From Cenococcum geophilum 1.58 (taxonomy: Eukaryota > Ascomycota > Dothideomycetes > Gloniales > Gloniaceae): DNA of 64,000 nt. The first letter of the stretch is position 1; every line of letters begins with the position of its first letter. The stretch covers positions 806,001 through 870,000 of the forward strand of contig KV748184.1 in NCBI GenBank assembly GCA_001692895.1, given 5' to 3'. The position numbers and the translations under genes were made by a program. Shown here piece by piece: positions 1-10,630 of the stretch. Below the pieces are notes generated by a model. It made no database searches, was not told the origin of the DNA, and saw nothing but the letters and a program-made list of their open reading frames with translations.

Positions 1-27
1 CCAGCCAAGGTGCTGGACGCCAGACCA

Positions 28-3000
28 ATGCCTTCTGTAAATCACACGTTATGTGCGACAAACACTGCCCTCGCTTTCAGCTCCCCGTTACCTCTGTCCG
101 CTCCTGCTTCCTCGCGCGTCGCAACCCGACGAAATCCTGATGGACGGCCATCACAACGCAAGATAGCCAGAAGAATGACGAGCGGTGATGCCTCCCAACT
201 TCACGATGCTATGAATAACGTATACGCACCTTCCAGCGATCATGACTTCGACGAATTCGATCCATCCGTAACGCTGCGTTCTCGTCCGTCTTGGTTAAAA
301 CGACTCTCGACCATCTCCACGTCTCAAAATTCCAGTCGTAACTCCAGTCCCGGGCCTCTATCGCCGTCCGTTTCATGCTCGAATGGATCCATGGCATTCT
401 CTCACGACGGTTCTACTGCGCCAATGGTTGGAAAACGCTCGCCTTCGCCCTTACCTCCCAACAAACTCGTCAAGCGCTCTTCATCAGTTCGAGTCGCTCG
501 AGACTCTCCATCTCAAAGCTCCGGCTCAAGATTACCGACGCTTCGCCGTCCCGCTACAAGTCATCAGCGCTCAGCTACACTTCAACACCGAACCAGTCTC
601 TTAGAGATGCCCATTGAAGACTCGTCTTCTTCTGATGAACAGCAACTTTCATCGGAAACAGATCAAGAAATCCAGTACACACAGTTTTTTTCTGCAAAGG
701 TCGCGAAAGAAAAGACATTATCAAAAAAGCGGAGTGCTTCGGGAAACCCGAAAGCTATCAAGCGCATTTTCCCAGATGGAAGGCACCAACCAACTCTTTT
801 GTTAGCTAAAACCGTCTCAGCATGTTCGCTGGAGGTGGATGATTCTTCAAGTCAAGATGGCGATAGTGTATATTTTGTTAGCAGGCCTGCAACGCCGTTA
901 GAAATAACTGCTTTCCTCTCGCCCAATGCAGAGACAGCAAATCCATTAGAAGATCACCCCGCTAAACGTCGATTGCCTGAGGAAGTCACCCATGAGGTTC
1001 GGCCACGACGGTCCTTCTCCATCGGTGACTTATTATCTACTGGCTCAAACTCAAGGAAACAGCGGGCACCTAAAGTCCCAGCCGCTAAATTAGCACGCAA
1101 GTCGAGCAAGAGAGTAAGCTCCGCTCCGCTTCTTTCGATGGGGAGCAGGCAAAGTGTCACAGCACATGGAGAGTCACAAAAGCAGGAGAAGCGGCGAGAT
1201 GCTACTGATCCTACTATGTTCCGGCGGGAAATCTATTCGTCGCCCGAAGGCCCGCGGGATACAAGCAGAAAGCAAGAAGGGCCATCAAGTGATTCATCAC
1301 CTTTACCACCTCTACCACACTCCGATAATGTTCGGTCAGAAAACAACTCGCCACCGTCGCTACGTAACAACGATTCTACACACTCTTCTAGAGGAAGCCC
1401 CAGTCACGTCCCTCCCTCTCCGACTCTGGTCCAGGCTGGAGGCCGGCCATCCCGACACTCCGTCGCTCCGTCAGAACAAGCCTCAACCTTGGTCGGATCT
1501 GACAACGAAGCTCGTGGAGTTGGGTCCGGTGATGAGGATGATACCGATATTCAGAGCGAAACTGTGTTTGATTCACTGCGTACGGGCGCCACACGAAGTA
1601 CTTCCGGAGCACGGGGGCCCCGCATCGAAACGATATTTGACGAATCACCTCCACAAATATCAAAGAGTAAAGTGACCGCTTTAAGGGATCTGCTACCGAA
1701 GGGGACATTCCGAGATCAGAATATGGACAGCATCACAGGCAATCAAAGCATTACTGAGGAAGAGGAAAGCATATCAACGCCAGTGCGAACTATTGTTCCA
1801 GAACGAGTGGACAACGAATCTCCCACTTCTGCGCGAGTGATTGGCAATTCACTATTTCCCTCAGTCATTCCATCTTCCCCTCCCGACGTACCAAAACCGC
1901 TCAGTCTAGGAACTTTAGAATGGGACACAGTCGCTGAAGAAGACGACAGCAGATGGTCTTCTGATGAAGACGAAGACGAAGACCTCTGGGGCGAGTATCG
2001 CGATCAGATACCAGCCACCCGAATTGCTACGCCTCTATGTCTTAGGCGAAGTAATCCTCGCCTGCTGGCATCTGCATCAAGTCCTGTATCTTCCTCAATA
2101 CAGCACCTAGCGGCAGATTATACTGATAGGGATGCGAGAAGTAACATCTTTGATTGGTCCGAGCAGCAACCAGCCGATAAAAGTCCAGGCAATCGCACTC
2201 CGCCACGTCCAAAAACAGTACATGGGAAAAAGGATACTGACGGTCGAGGTAGTCGATCTGTTGGACGTCGGGCTCCAAGTGCCCTGCATGCCCGAAGCCA
2301 GAGTGTACCGGTTGTACCCGACGTTGCTGGCAAGCGAAACACTGTTGTTACGAACAAATTTGGAACCTGGGGCGTCGGAAGCAAGGGAGTCACTGAGGAC
2401 TGGAACGATGATTTTGATTTCACTGACTGCGGTAATTCCCCTACTGTCCAAGGTACTGGTGATACGCAAAGAACAGACGGAAGCATGTCTATGGTTGTGC
2501 CCAAGAACATTCAGGAACAACAAAGCAACGTCCTGGCGAACATTGGACTGCTAAGAGAATGGGGCCTTCTCATTGAGGAATTGAAAGAACAACGGATTCG
2601 GGCCGTCTCTCTTGGTTTGTTGGAAGGTCCAAACACTAGTATGTGGGAGGAAGTTGATGCAATGATTGATCTTGCAGATCAAGAAGCAGAGGAAGGGGCT
2701 GTGCCTCCACGCCTTTCGCCGCCGTCCTCACCAGGGATTGACCTAGACGCCTTCGACGACGTGTCAGGTCCTAGCCCCAATAGCGGACGAGGAAGGCGTA
2801 AGTCAAGCTTATTAGCGAAAGACGAGGTCGCGCACAATGCCCCCCATCCAATACCGCAAAACAACCGCCCCAGACGAAAATCTATCCTCCCACCAAATCA
2901 TAATATTTTTGGCTCGAAACCGTCTGCTTTAACGACGCCGTCTGAGCCAATCACGCAACGAACTCCGGAAAAACCCAAAACCTCCATCACACGGCCACGA

Positions 3001-3303
3001 AGGGACTCGGAAGCCAAGGCACGGTCAGTAATCGAAGCCTTGCAGAAACGAAAGAGTACGAGTGAACCTCTTTCTACTTTGCAGCCAGTCCCGCCAACCA
3101 AAAAAGTCCCATTCGACACAGCAACGCTAAGACACATCGTCCCATATGTCAATACTTTAATGCGAAAAGTCAAAGATGCGTTACGAGAAGCGGAAGGGCT
3201 GTATTCAAGCCCTAGCACGAGCCCTAAAGAGCCTCCCTTTAGCAAAATATTTCAAACCGAAAACGACTTAGCCACCCAGATGAAGTTAATGACGGTCATG
3301 TAG
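28..3303 (+). CDS. Hypothetical Ser-rich, low-complexity protein (about 1091 aa), start uncertain
   Basis: I do not recognise the function. The frame is open from the window edge to a TAG at 3301-3303. The first in-frame ATG is at 28 and a second is at 175, followed by MTSGDASQLHDAMNN. The 175 start may be the true one, because another frame is also open up to 139 and could belong to an upstream exon. The protein is rich in Ser, Pro, Arg and acidic stretches (for example DEDEDED near residue 650) and looks mostly disordered. Ordered-looking islands are RPSWLKRLSTIS near the N-terminus, an EDWNDDFDF acidic-aromatic motif in the middle, a segment with MWEEVDAMIDLADQ, and a C-terminal helix with VNTLMRKVKDALREAEGLY. 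Such motifs would suit a scaffold or cell-cycle/cortical regulator, but that is a guess. No intron was needed. Confidence 0.7.
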   Translation: MPSVNHTLCATNTALAFSSPLPLSAPASSRVATRRNPDGRPSQRKIARRMTSGDASQLHDAMNNVYAPSSDHDFDEFDPSVTLRSRPSWLKRLSTISTSQNSSRNSSPGPLSPSVSCSNGSMAFSHDGSTAPMVGKRSPSPLPPNKLVKRSSSVRVARDSPSQSSGSRLPTLRRPATSHQRSATLQHRTSLLEMPIEDSSSSDEQQLSSETDQEIQYTQFFSAKVAKEKTLSKKRSASGNPKAIKRIFPDGRHQPTLLLAKTVSACSLEVDDSSSQDGDSVYFVSRPATPLEITAFLSPNAETANPLEDHPAKRRLPEEVTHEVRPRRSFSIGDLLSTGSNSRKQRAPKVPAAKLARKSSKRVSSAPLLSMGSRQSVTAHGESQKQEKRRDATDPTMFRREIYSSPEGPRDTSRKQEGPSSDSSPLPPLPHSDNVRSENNSPPSLRNNDSTHSSRGSPSHVPPSPTLVQAGGRPSRHSVAPSEQASTLVGSDNEARGVGSGDEDDTDIQSETVFDSLRTGATRSTSGARGPRIETIFDESPPQISKSKVTALRDLLPKGTFRDQNMDSITGNQSITEEEESISTPVRTIVPERVDNESPTSARVIGNSLFPSVIPSSPPDVPKPLSLGTLEWDTVAEEDDSRWSSDEDEDEDLWGEYRDQIPATRIATPLCLRRSNPRLLASASSPVSSSIQHLAADYTDRDARSNIFDWSEQQPADKSPGNRTPPRPKTVHGKKDTDGRGSRSVGRRAPSALHARSQSVPVVPDVAGKRNTVVTNKFGTWGVGSKGVTEDWNDDFDFTDCGNSPTVQGTGDTQRTDGSMSMVVPKNIQEQQSNVLANIGLLREWGLLIEELKEQRIRAVSLGLLEGPNTSMWEEVDAMIDLADQEAEEGAVPPRLSPPSSPGIDLDAFDDVSGPSPNSGRGRRKSSLLAKDEVAHNAPHPIPQNNRPRRKSILPPNHNIFGSKPSALTTPSEPITQRTPEKPKTSITRPRRDSEAKARSVIEALQKRKSTSEPLSTLQPVPPTKKVPFDTATLRHIVPYVNTLMRKVKDALREAEGLYSSPSTSPKEPPFSKIFQTENDLATQMKLMTVM

Positions 3304-4077
3304 ATTCATAGGCTATGGTTTATTGAAACATTGCGAGCGTACTGGTCTTCGCTCCAGCGGCAATTACAGTCACGAAAACGAGGCAAATATGCAGGCGGAC
3401 AAAAGTTTGCTTCGAAGACCTTTTTTCCTTAGATCAGCGTTTCGTTTGAGCGTCGTGTCCTTGATTTGGGTTCTAAACTTTTGTATTGTTTATTTTGCGA
3501 TAGCTTCATGTTGCTGTTTCTGCATTTGAGCGGGTCTTGCATCTCTCTTTCTTTGTCGCATCGAGTGCATGGTTTCAGGACTTCCCTTGGGATGATACAC
3601 AGCACATCATAAAAGTGTTGCATGTTCGGCCGGCAGGTTGGATGCCACAGCCTATTTCTCCTTTTTTGGGAGGGCGTGAACTGGAGTTGTGTGGTTCGGT
3701 TTGACTAGATATGTCAAGCTGTCTTCTCAGGACTGTGGAGACATCGGTCATGTACAAAACTGGGTTGCTTCATCATTTGAGCTGTGTGTTGTTTTGAACG
3801 AGGCTTTCTCTGAAAACGGATTTTAGACGGCCAGCATACACAAATAGCTTTAGTCTGCCACATCACGGAAGCAGAATTTTCGATATATCCTATTAATATT
3901 TTCTCCCGGTTACACAGAGCCAGCGTTCTCCCCAACTCTAGGGTTTTTGATGTTTGAGAAGTAACCTCACCAAAAGCCATTTTCTGACTTTAGACGCTAG
4001 GAAAGGTCTCAATAACCTAGCTCCGCTCCATCAGAAGCAGGAGACGCGCCGTGGACCCCATAGGAAGCGGAAGGCAG
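3304..4077. other. Intergenic, no gene seen
   Basis: Downstream region of the Ser-rich gene, with T-rich stretches that fit a 3' UTR near 3410-3530. Short open frames on both strands have no recognisable protein character. Confidence 0.5.
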
Positions 4078-4303
4078 GCATGGACAAATAAGTCGTGGCT
4101 CACTTTTTTGCCCATGCGAAGAACAACTGAGGTTTAACAACCACACTTCGAGTAAAATTTTCTAAAGTTTCGTATATAAAGCCCATTAGTAATTTTATAC
4201 TTAGCATAAATTTTTTTACATTCTATCTCCTACCAGCTTTGATAATTTTACGTTAAAGAAGCTGCTTAGTAAGAAAGTTATGCCACGACTTATTTGTCTA
4301 TGC
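4078..4303. mobile_element. MITE-like element with 22-bp terminal inverted repeats
   Basis: The 22 bases at 4078-4099 are the reverse complement of 4282-4303 with one mismatch; the shared core is GACAAATAAGTCGTGGC. The 180 bases between are AT-rich and non-coding. The total size of 226 bp fits a non-autonomous DNA transposon. I could not settle a target-site duplication, so the exact ends and the superfamily are open. It lies about 190 bp upstream of the NLR-like gene start. Confidence 0.7.
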
Positions 4304-4490
4304 ATGGAGGGTGCGTAGCGCGGGCTTCAGCTACAACGTTTATTCGTGCAGCTGCGCACACTACTGCCAAGCAGTGCATCGCTCAAGGTGGTTTCCACCG
4401 TCCTCGCTGTCACAATGCCAAACTGTAGCGACCCCGAATCCAGCCTTCTCCCAACCGAATATCTTGATCGTGTCACCTTGAGACCTTCAA

Positions 4491-7400
4491 ATGAAACGGC
4501 ACCGCCTTCACTCCGAGGACTACACAGTGGGATGGGTGTGTGCCCTCCCGATCGAGCTCGCTGCGGCGACGATAATGCTGGACGAAGAGCATGAAGACTT
4601 CCCTCAAGACAACAGTGATGGCAACCTATACACGCTTGGCCGTATTAGCGAACACAATATCGTTATCGCATGTTTGCCGGCAGGCCAGACGGGAACCAAC
4701 TCTGCGGCCAGTGTCGCCAACCGGATGAAGTCGAAGTTCTCGTCAATACGATTCGGCCTGCTGGTAGGCGTTGGAGGCGGGGTCCCAAGCGCTGAACCCA
4801 ATATTCGGCTTGGAGATGTAGTGGTCAGTCAACCACTTTTAGGCCACGGCGGAGTAGTTCAGTATGACTTTGGGAAGACTACGCCAAGTGGTTTTGAACG
4901 GACTAGCTTTCTCAATACACCGCCAATGATCCTGCTACAAGCTCTTACAAAATTGCAAGCCAATCACCATATAAGTACAAGTAGTCTTACTAGATACTTA
5001 TCTATATTTAGCGATCTACCGAAATTCGCTCGCAACAATACAGGACCCGATATTCTCTTCGAGTCGAGCTATAATCATATTGAAGGGCATACATGTGAGA
5101 GGTGTAGCAAGGATAGATTAGTGGTGCGAACTTCGCGTAGTAGCGAAGAGATTATGGTCCACTACGGCACGATAGCCTCCGGCAATCAAGTGATCAGGGA
5201 CGGTCTTCAAAGAGACAGGCTAAGCTCGGAACTTGGCAACATCCTTTGCTTTGAGATGGAAGCTGCTGGGCTGATGAACAGTTTTTCGTGTCTTGTAATC
5301 CGAGGGATCTGTGACTATGCGGACTCACATAAGAATAAAAAGTGGCAGCCTTACGCGGCGGCAACTGCAGCTGCGTATACTAAGGAGATCCTGTCAGTCA
5401 TTCCTGCAGCTGAAGTAGCCACGACACGTACTGTCGATGGGGCTGCTATATATGTATGTTAACCCTTTGCTTACCTAAATAAATGGAAATTTGCGGCCTA
5501 ATATCCTAATCCTTTATTTAACATAGGGGATGCTTCGATCCGCTATTGACGATTTAGATCTGGAGCGGTTCCTTCCAATGCTGTCAGTACTAGACCAAGA
5601 TGAGCATATATTCGCAATACCACGCCCGGATCGTGACCATCCGATGTTTTACTGGATCTTTAGGAACAAGGACTTTTCGCAATGGAGCTCTGCCAAGAGT
5701 TCCCGGGTGCTTTGGTTGTCTGGTCTACCCGAACGCAACATCGATCAGGTCTCATCATATGTTGTGCACCAGGAGAAGGAGACAGCTTTAAAGACAGGCC
5801 GTTTTGTTCTGTACTTTTTCTGCTCATCTGCAATTGGGGGAAGGCCAAGTGTCGCCAATTTCATTCATACACTCCTTAAACAGATTGTCTATTGTTCACC
5901 AATGGGTAAGAGGATATCAATCATCCGAAATTTCCTACACAGTCTTCTTGGGCAGGCTGTTAAAAGGGAAGCAGTTTTTAATTTGGAAAGGTGGAGCCTT
6001 GACAAGGAATGTTCTCCGGATAAAAACATAAAGAAGATCCTTAATGCTCCAGTGAATGAACTTTTTACTGCTCTACGTGCAGTCCTAGGCGATCAAGAGC
6101 AACGGGGTCTATCTCTTATTGTCGATGGATTGGACAAAGTTGAGCATCAGAGAGACGAATGTATTAGGGGAGTTCGTGCATTCATTGAACATCTACAACA
6201 ACGAGCCTCGAAAGTTAAGATCTTGCTTACAAGCCAACCATTAGCCGAGATCAGAGAGTTATTTAATGGGCTGCCGTGTATTGAATATGACAGAGAACGA
6301 AAAGGTTTGCCTATCCCATTTTCTAACTAAAAGTTGGACTCACATTAATGAACGCAGATTGCTTAGCTAGCCTTCGCTTCGATAACACGCGGTACAAGAA
6401 GATTTTACCACAATATAAAGGTTCGTTCGAGTGGATCTGGGTGCATGATGAGTATAAGAATTGGTGCACGTCCGATACTTCCCGACTTCTATATATCCAA
6501 GGAAAGCCTGGCAGCGGAAAAAGTACTATTACAAAATATTTCAGCAATCATCTCCTGGAGCGGGAGAGAGCGGCAAAGTCGGCTATTATAGCTAAGTTCT
6601 TTTACAGTTACAGAGAGGGTGAGCTTCAAAGAAGTCACTATAGTATGTTTCAGTCGATTCTTTATGATATTCTACACGAGGACGAGGCCTTCTTTTACCA
6701 TCGCTTTCAAACTGAGTACCGAACTCAGTGTCGCGACGGGTATCTTATTACTTGGGATTACGCATCATTGAAGACAGTTCTCAAATCGTTACAGGATCAC
6801 TCGCTTGCGAAACCACTCTACCTAATTATTGATGCACTGGACGAGTCTGAGAACAATGACAGGCGCGATGTTCTCGACCTGTTGTTTAAACTTTGTAGTG
6901 AGACGAAGTATTGCATCATGAAAATATTTATTGCAAGCCGGCCGTTGGGACAGCTTGAACTCTGCAGAACCCAATTTCACAATTTCATAAGATTGCAAGA
7001 CAATACCAAGGCCGATATATCTAGTTTCGCCCTTTCCTTTCTTAATCGTCTCAGTCTCAGACGTCGCTCTGTCCAAGTGAGGGAATATATTGTTGAAAAC
7101 GCTCAAGGAGTATTCTTGTGGGTAGAACTAGTTGGAAAGGAACTATTGGCCTGTGAAGAGTCTGGTTATTCTGAAGAAGATATCATTGAATTCCTCAAGT
7201 GCCTTCCAAAAGAGCTGGAAACCTTCTATGAACTCATGCTCGAGAGGATGACTACGAAAAAGTCAAATATCTGGAATCTTCGAAATCTCCAGGATCTACG
7301 GAATCACCGGGATCTCCAGGATGGGATAAAAATGTTCCGACTCGTCCTCTGGGCAAGACGCCCTCTTACAGTGAACGAACTACTCCATGCTCTTGGTATT

Positions 7401-8724
7401 CCGGATGACCCTGACACCAGATTCATTCCAGATGATTCTTTCCAAATACCTATTCTACTCGAGCGACGTATTATTTCTTGCGGAGGCAACTTCTTAGTAA
7501 TCAAGTCATATCATGGTACCAGTGCAACTTTCCCTGACTCTTCAAACCACCAAGACTAACGAACGTGTAGGAAATGGGACAGTTCAAGTCATGCATCAAA
7601 CTGTCCGCGAGTTCTTTCTCGATCCCAACGGACTTGTGGCAAGCTCCGAGTTTAGGATGTGCGAGAAAGATGCCCATGTTTGCATATCTGTGACTTGTCT
7701 CCGGTATCTTATGCTTTGTGCCGCAAACACGACTTTGGCGGGGAGGCCACCAGATATCGAGTTTTGGACTTGGGAGCACTTCAAAGGTTACGCCCAATAC
7801 CTGGACAATATGCCACTAGCAAACTATGCTCTGGGCCATCTTAAACATCACATTGATGGCTACCAGCAAGACGCAAACATTCAAAGAATGACCTCTCAAT
7901 TCATTGCCGGATTGACAGACAATCCTGCCGTTTTCTGGCTGGGGAGCTGGGTTAGCTCGCAATTAAAAAAAATTCTCATAAACTATGAGCCGGGTGCTGC
8001 AAAGGGCTTTAGAGACAGAATCTTACATGCTGCAGTTCACAAGGGGTTTTCTACAGCAGCTGAAGTGCTTCTAACAGCTGGGGCGGATATTCACGTGAAG
8101 ATTATGTGCGGATACACGGCGCTACATCTGGTGGCGGAGGAAGGACACGAAGCAGTGGCGAGGCTTCTGGTAGAGAAAGGGGCGGACATTCACGCGAAGA
8201 ATACATACGGACACACGGCGCTACACTTAGCGGCAGAGGGAGGGCATGAGGGGGTTATAAGGCTACTAGTAGAGAAGGGGGCGGATATTCACGCGAAGAA
8301 TACATACGGACACACGGCGCTATATCTAGTGGCGGAGGCAGGGCATGAGGCGGTTGCGAGGCTACTAGTAGAGAAAGGGGCGGACATTTACGCGAAGAAT
8401 ATATACGGATACACGGCGCTACATCTAGCGGCGGAGGGAGGGCACGAGGCGGTTGCGAGGCTACTAGTAGAGAAGGGGGTGGATATTTATGAGGAGGATA
8501 TGCGCGGACACACGGCGCTGCATCTAGCAGCGGAGGGAGGGTATGAGGCGGTTGCGAGGCTACTAGTAGAGAAGGGGGCAGATATTTACGCGAAGAATAT
8601 ATACGGACACACGGCGCTGCATCTAGCGGCGGAGAGAGGGCATGAGGCGGTTGTGGGGCTGCTAGTAGGGGAGGGGGCGGATATTTACGTAGAGAATTGC
8701 GCAGACGCACGTCGCTACATCTAG
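4491..8724 (+). CDS. NLR-like STAND protein: PNP domain, degenerate NTPase, NACHT, ankyrin repeats
   Basis: Exons 4491-5453, 5527-6304, 6358-7515 and 7571-8724 join in frame (GT-AG introns of 73, 53 and 55 nt, CTAAC/CTAAT branch sites) to give 1350 aa. Residues 1-320 are a phosphorylase-like (PNP_UDP) domain with EDYTVGWVCALPIELAAA and a Gly-rich VGVGGGVPS loop. Residues about 360-560 resemble an NTPase whose P-loop position reads LWLSGLPERN (no GKS/T), followed by LSLIVDGLDK. Residues about 582-960 are an intact NACHT domain: GKPGSGKST at 629-637, LYLIIDALDE at 734-743, then the VQVMHQTVREFF motif that usually closes this module. Ankyrin repeats start near 1137. Fungal NLR-like proteins act as non-self receptors, often in heterokaryon incompatibility; the trigger here is unknown. 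The stop at 8724 follows a frameshift inside a repeat, so the protein is probably truncated. A degenerate 9-nt repeat at about 7270-7325 encodes an Asn/Leu/Arg-rich insert. Confidence 0.88.
8080..8673 (+). repeat. Six tandem 99-bp ankyrin-repeat units with very high DNA identity
   Basis: Units begin at 8080, 8179, 8278, 8377, 8476 and 8575. Each encodes 33 residues of the form GADI(H/Y)AKN-YG(H/Y)TALHLAAEGGHEAV. The units are nearly identical at DNA level, including third positions, which points to recent expansion or gene conversion. Differences cluster in the same few codons: the residues before the YG/RG turn, and positions in the helices. Confidence 0.93.
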
Positions 8725-9467
8725 CGGCGGAGGAAAGGCATGAGGCAGTGGCGAGGCTACTAATAAGGAAGGGGTAGACGTTAACACGAAGGATGAAACC
8801 GAACGGACGGCGCTGCATCTGGCGGCGGAGGGAGGGCATAAGCCAGTGGCGAGGCTGCTAGTAGAAAAGGGGGTGGACATTTACGCGAAGAATATACGCG
8901 GACGCACGGTGCTATATCTAGCGGCGGAAGGAGGGCATAAGGCGGTTGCAGGGTTACTAGTAGAAAAATAGGTAGATATTAATATAAAGAATAAGGCCGG
9001 GTAGGCGGCGCTATATTTGGCGGCGGAGGGAGGGCAAGAGGTAATCGCTAGGATCTTAGTAGAGAAAGGGGCGGACGTTAATACTAAGAATGTAATTGGA
9101 TAGATAATGCTATTATAAGGCACATTGCTAGGGTGTATAGTAGGGAGCGGCAAGCCGAGCATAAGTCACAGGAGAGTCGATAGAAGAGGACGATATAGTA
9201 ATAAGGGTAGGCAATAGCCTAAGTATAGAGAGGGAAAGGGCTGCAAGCCCGAGGTGTTTATAAGGAGGTGCCAAGCCTAGCCGAAGGCTAGGCCTTAGCT
9301 ACCCCTAAGTGGCCCTTAGGCGATGCACCCGAGTAAGGGTTAAAATAACCCTTACAGCTATACTAAGTAGTAGAGAAAGGATAAGAGGCGGTACCTAGGC
9401 TACTAGTAGAGAAAGGGGGTAGATATTAACGCGAGTGATAATTATAAACGTATAGTACTTTACCTAG
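8674..9467 (+). pseudogene. Degenerated ankyrin tail of the NLR-like gene
   Basis: Ankyrin units continue past the stop: a frameshifted unit around 8674-8775, then units around 8780-8870, 8871-8970, 8971-9070 and a partial one to about 9115. They carry in-frame stops where GGGGCGGAC-type codons have become GGGTAGAC, and an extra TAGGTAG around 8970. About 260 bp with no repeat similarity follow (9116-9375); a GC-rich palindrome lies at about 9271-9295. Another ankyrin remnant at about 9376-9467 ends exactly at the copia insertion site. The remnant reads through into CCTAGCGAGAGG on the far side of the nest at 30345, as the ankyrin consensus predicts. This is the former 3' end of the gene, or of a neighbouring paralogue. 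Confidence 0.75.
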
Positions 9468-9519
9468 TGTTAATCTAGGTCGGTGTCACGGAACCCCACC
9501 GCAGGGGCCTCCATAGGAG

Positions 9520-10622
9520 TTATCTCATAAATCAGACCCCCGGGGAGAAATTGCGCTACGACGTGGAAGGACTAGCGCTACGCTTGTGGACCTTACCCTA
9601 GTCCTGTGGACTCCTGGACCAATTAGATCACACCAAGAGGAATTTCTCCCCAAGGGTCTGAGAGCTTATGGGCGCCCTTTATATAAGAACTTAATGTTTT
9701 TTGTTAGGCAATAACTCTTCTACTACAACGCGTATCTTAACCCTTTTATAATATCTAGTTATTATAAAAATACTATAAGGTAGGAGCTCTTTAATTTCTC
9801 TATCTATTGCATTAAATAATAACGTCGTAGCTATATTATATAGTTGGTTGCGTTAGTCGCAATTTTTTCTTATCAGTTATATTTTCTTATCGGTCGCATT
9901 TTCTCGTCGCAATTTTACCTCACTGCTATGCCTTATATACTTCTCTACGTCTAATTATCTCTAAAATAATATAAGCTAAAAGCTCTTTTTCTTCTCTATC
10001 GCCTCTATATTATAGCAATATCGTAGCTCTATTCTACGAGAAGTTAGATATAGGTAGTCGGTCGTTTTAGTCTATTTTATCGCAATCTTGCCTTACTGCT
10101 AAAACTTATATACTTCTCTATGTCTAATTACTTCTAAAATAGTACGAGCTAAAAGCCCTTTGTCTTCTCTATCGCCTTTATATTATAGCAATATTCTAGC
10201 TCTATTTTATAAGAAGTTAGATATAGGTAGCTAGTTGGTTTTAGTAAACATTCAAATCCACAATCTAACTTACGTTCTACGACGATGTATCTTACCCCCT
10301 AGTGTTCTTAGTAGGGGGTTATAATTTATAAATATATAGATATAATTACCTAAAGAATCTATTACATCAATAAAATATATAATAACTCTTATGGTTAGGA
10401 CGTCGCTCGTAAAAATATACAAAATTTAATTTTTAAAATATTTAATTCTCACCAAAGCGACGCCCATAAGCTCTCAGACGCTCCGCAGAAGATTTTGTTA
10501 GGTGACAGGGGTGCGCAGGGGGCTGTAATTAGTGCGCTGTTCTAATTGGTCCAGAAGAGGGTCTATGCGTTATCCCATGTCACGGAACAAATCTTCTGCG
10601 GAGCGTCTGATTCATGAGATAA
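9520..10622. mobile_element. 1103-bp terminal-inverted-repeat element inside the gypsy left LTR
   Basis: The ends TTATCTCATAAATCAGAC and the reverse complement TTATCTCATGAATCAGAC differ at one base. The 8-bp duplication CATAGGAG lies at 9512-9519 and 10623-10630; the gypsy right LTR at 16775-16782 holds the uninterrupted single copy, which proves the insertion. Internally, a perfect 19-bp inverted repeat pairs 9656-9674 with 10461-10479, and each end is itself a palindromic module (9520-9674 and 10461-10622). No transposase frame is visible. An 8-bp duplication fits hAT, P or Merlin types, but the termini lack the usual hAT CAGGG start. Confidence 0.9.
9779..10250. repeat. Tandem array of about 173-bp units inside the TIR element
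   Basis: The segment beginning CTTATATACTTCTCTA at 9932 recurs at 10105 (offset 173). Both copies are followed by the same CTAAAAGC, TATTATAGCAATAT and AAGTTAGATATAGGTAG blocks. A more diverged partial unit precedes them from about 9779. It is AT-rich and non-coding. Confidence 0.75.
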
Positions 10623-10630
10623 CATAGGAG

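Noticed and set aside
10-27. Start of the first gene at position 10
   Set aside because: The codon there is GTG; eukaryotic nuclear genes start with ATG, so 28 or 175 was preferred.
8255-8839. 194-codon minus-strand frame across the ankyrin repeats
   Set aside because: It is the antisense of the repeat array, low-complexity and periodic; the plus strand encodes clear ankyrin repeats.
9271-9295. AAGCCTAGCCGAAGGCTAGGCCTT palindrome as a terminator-like hairpin
   Set aside because: Intrinsic terminators are not a feature of fungal polymerase II genes; it is noted only as part of the decayed tail.
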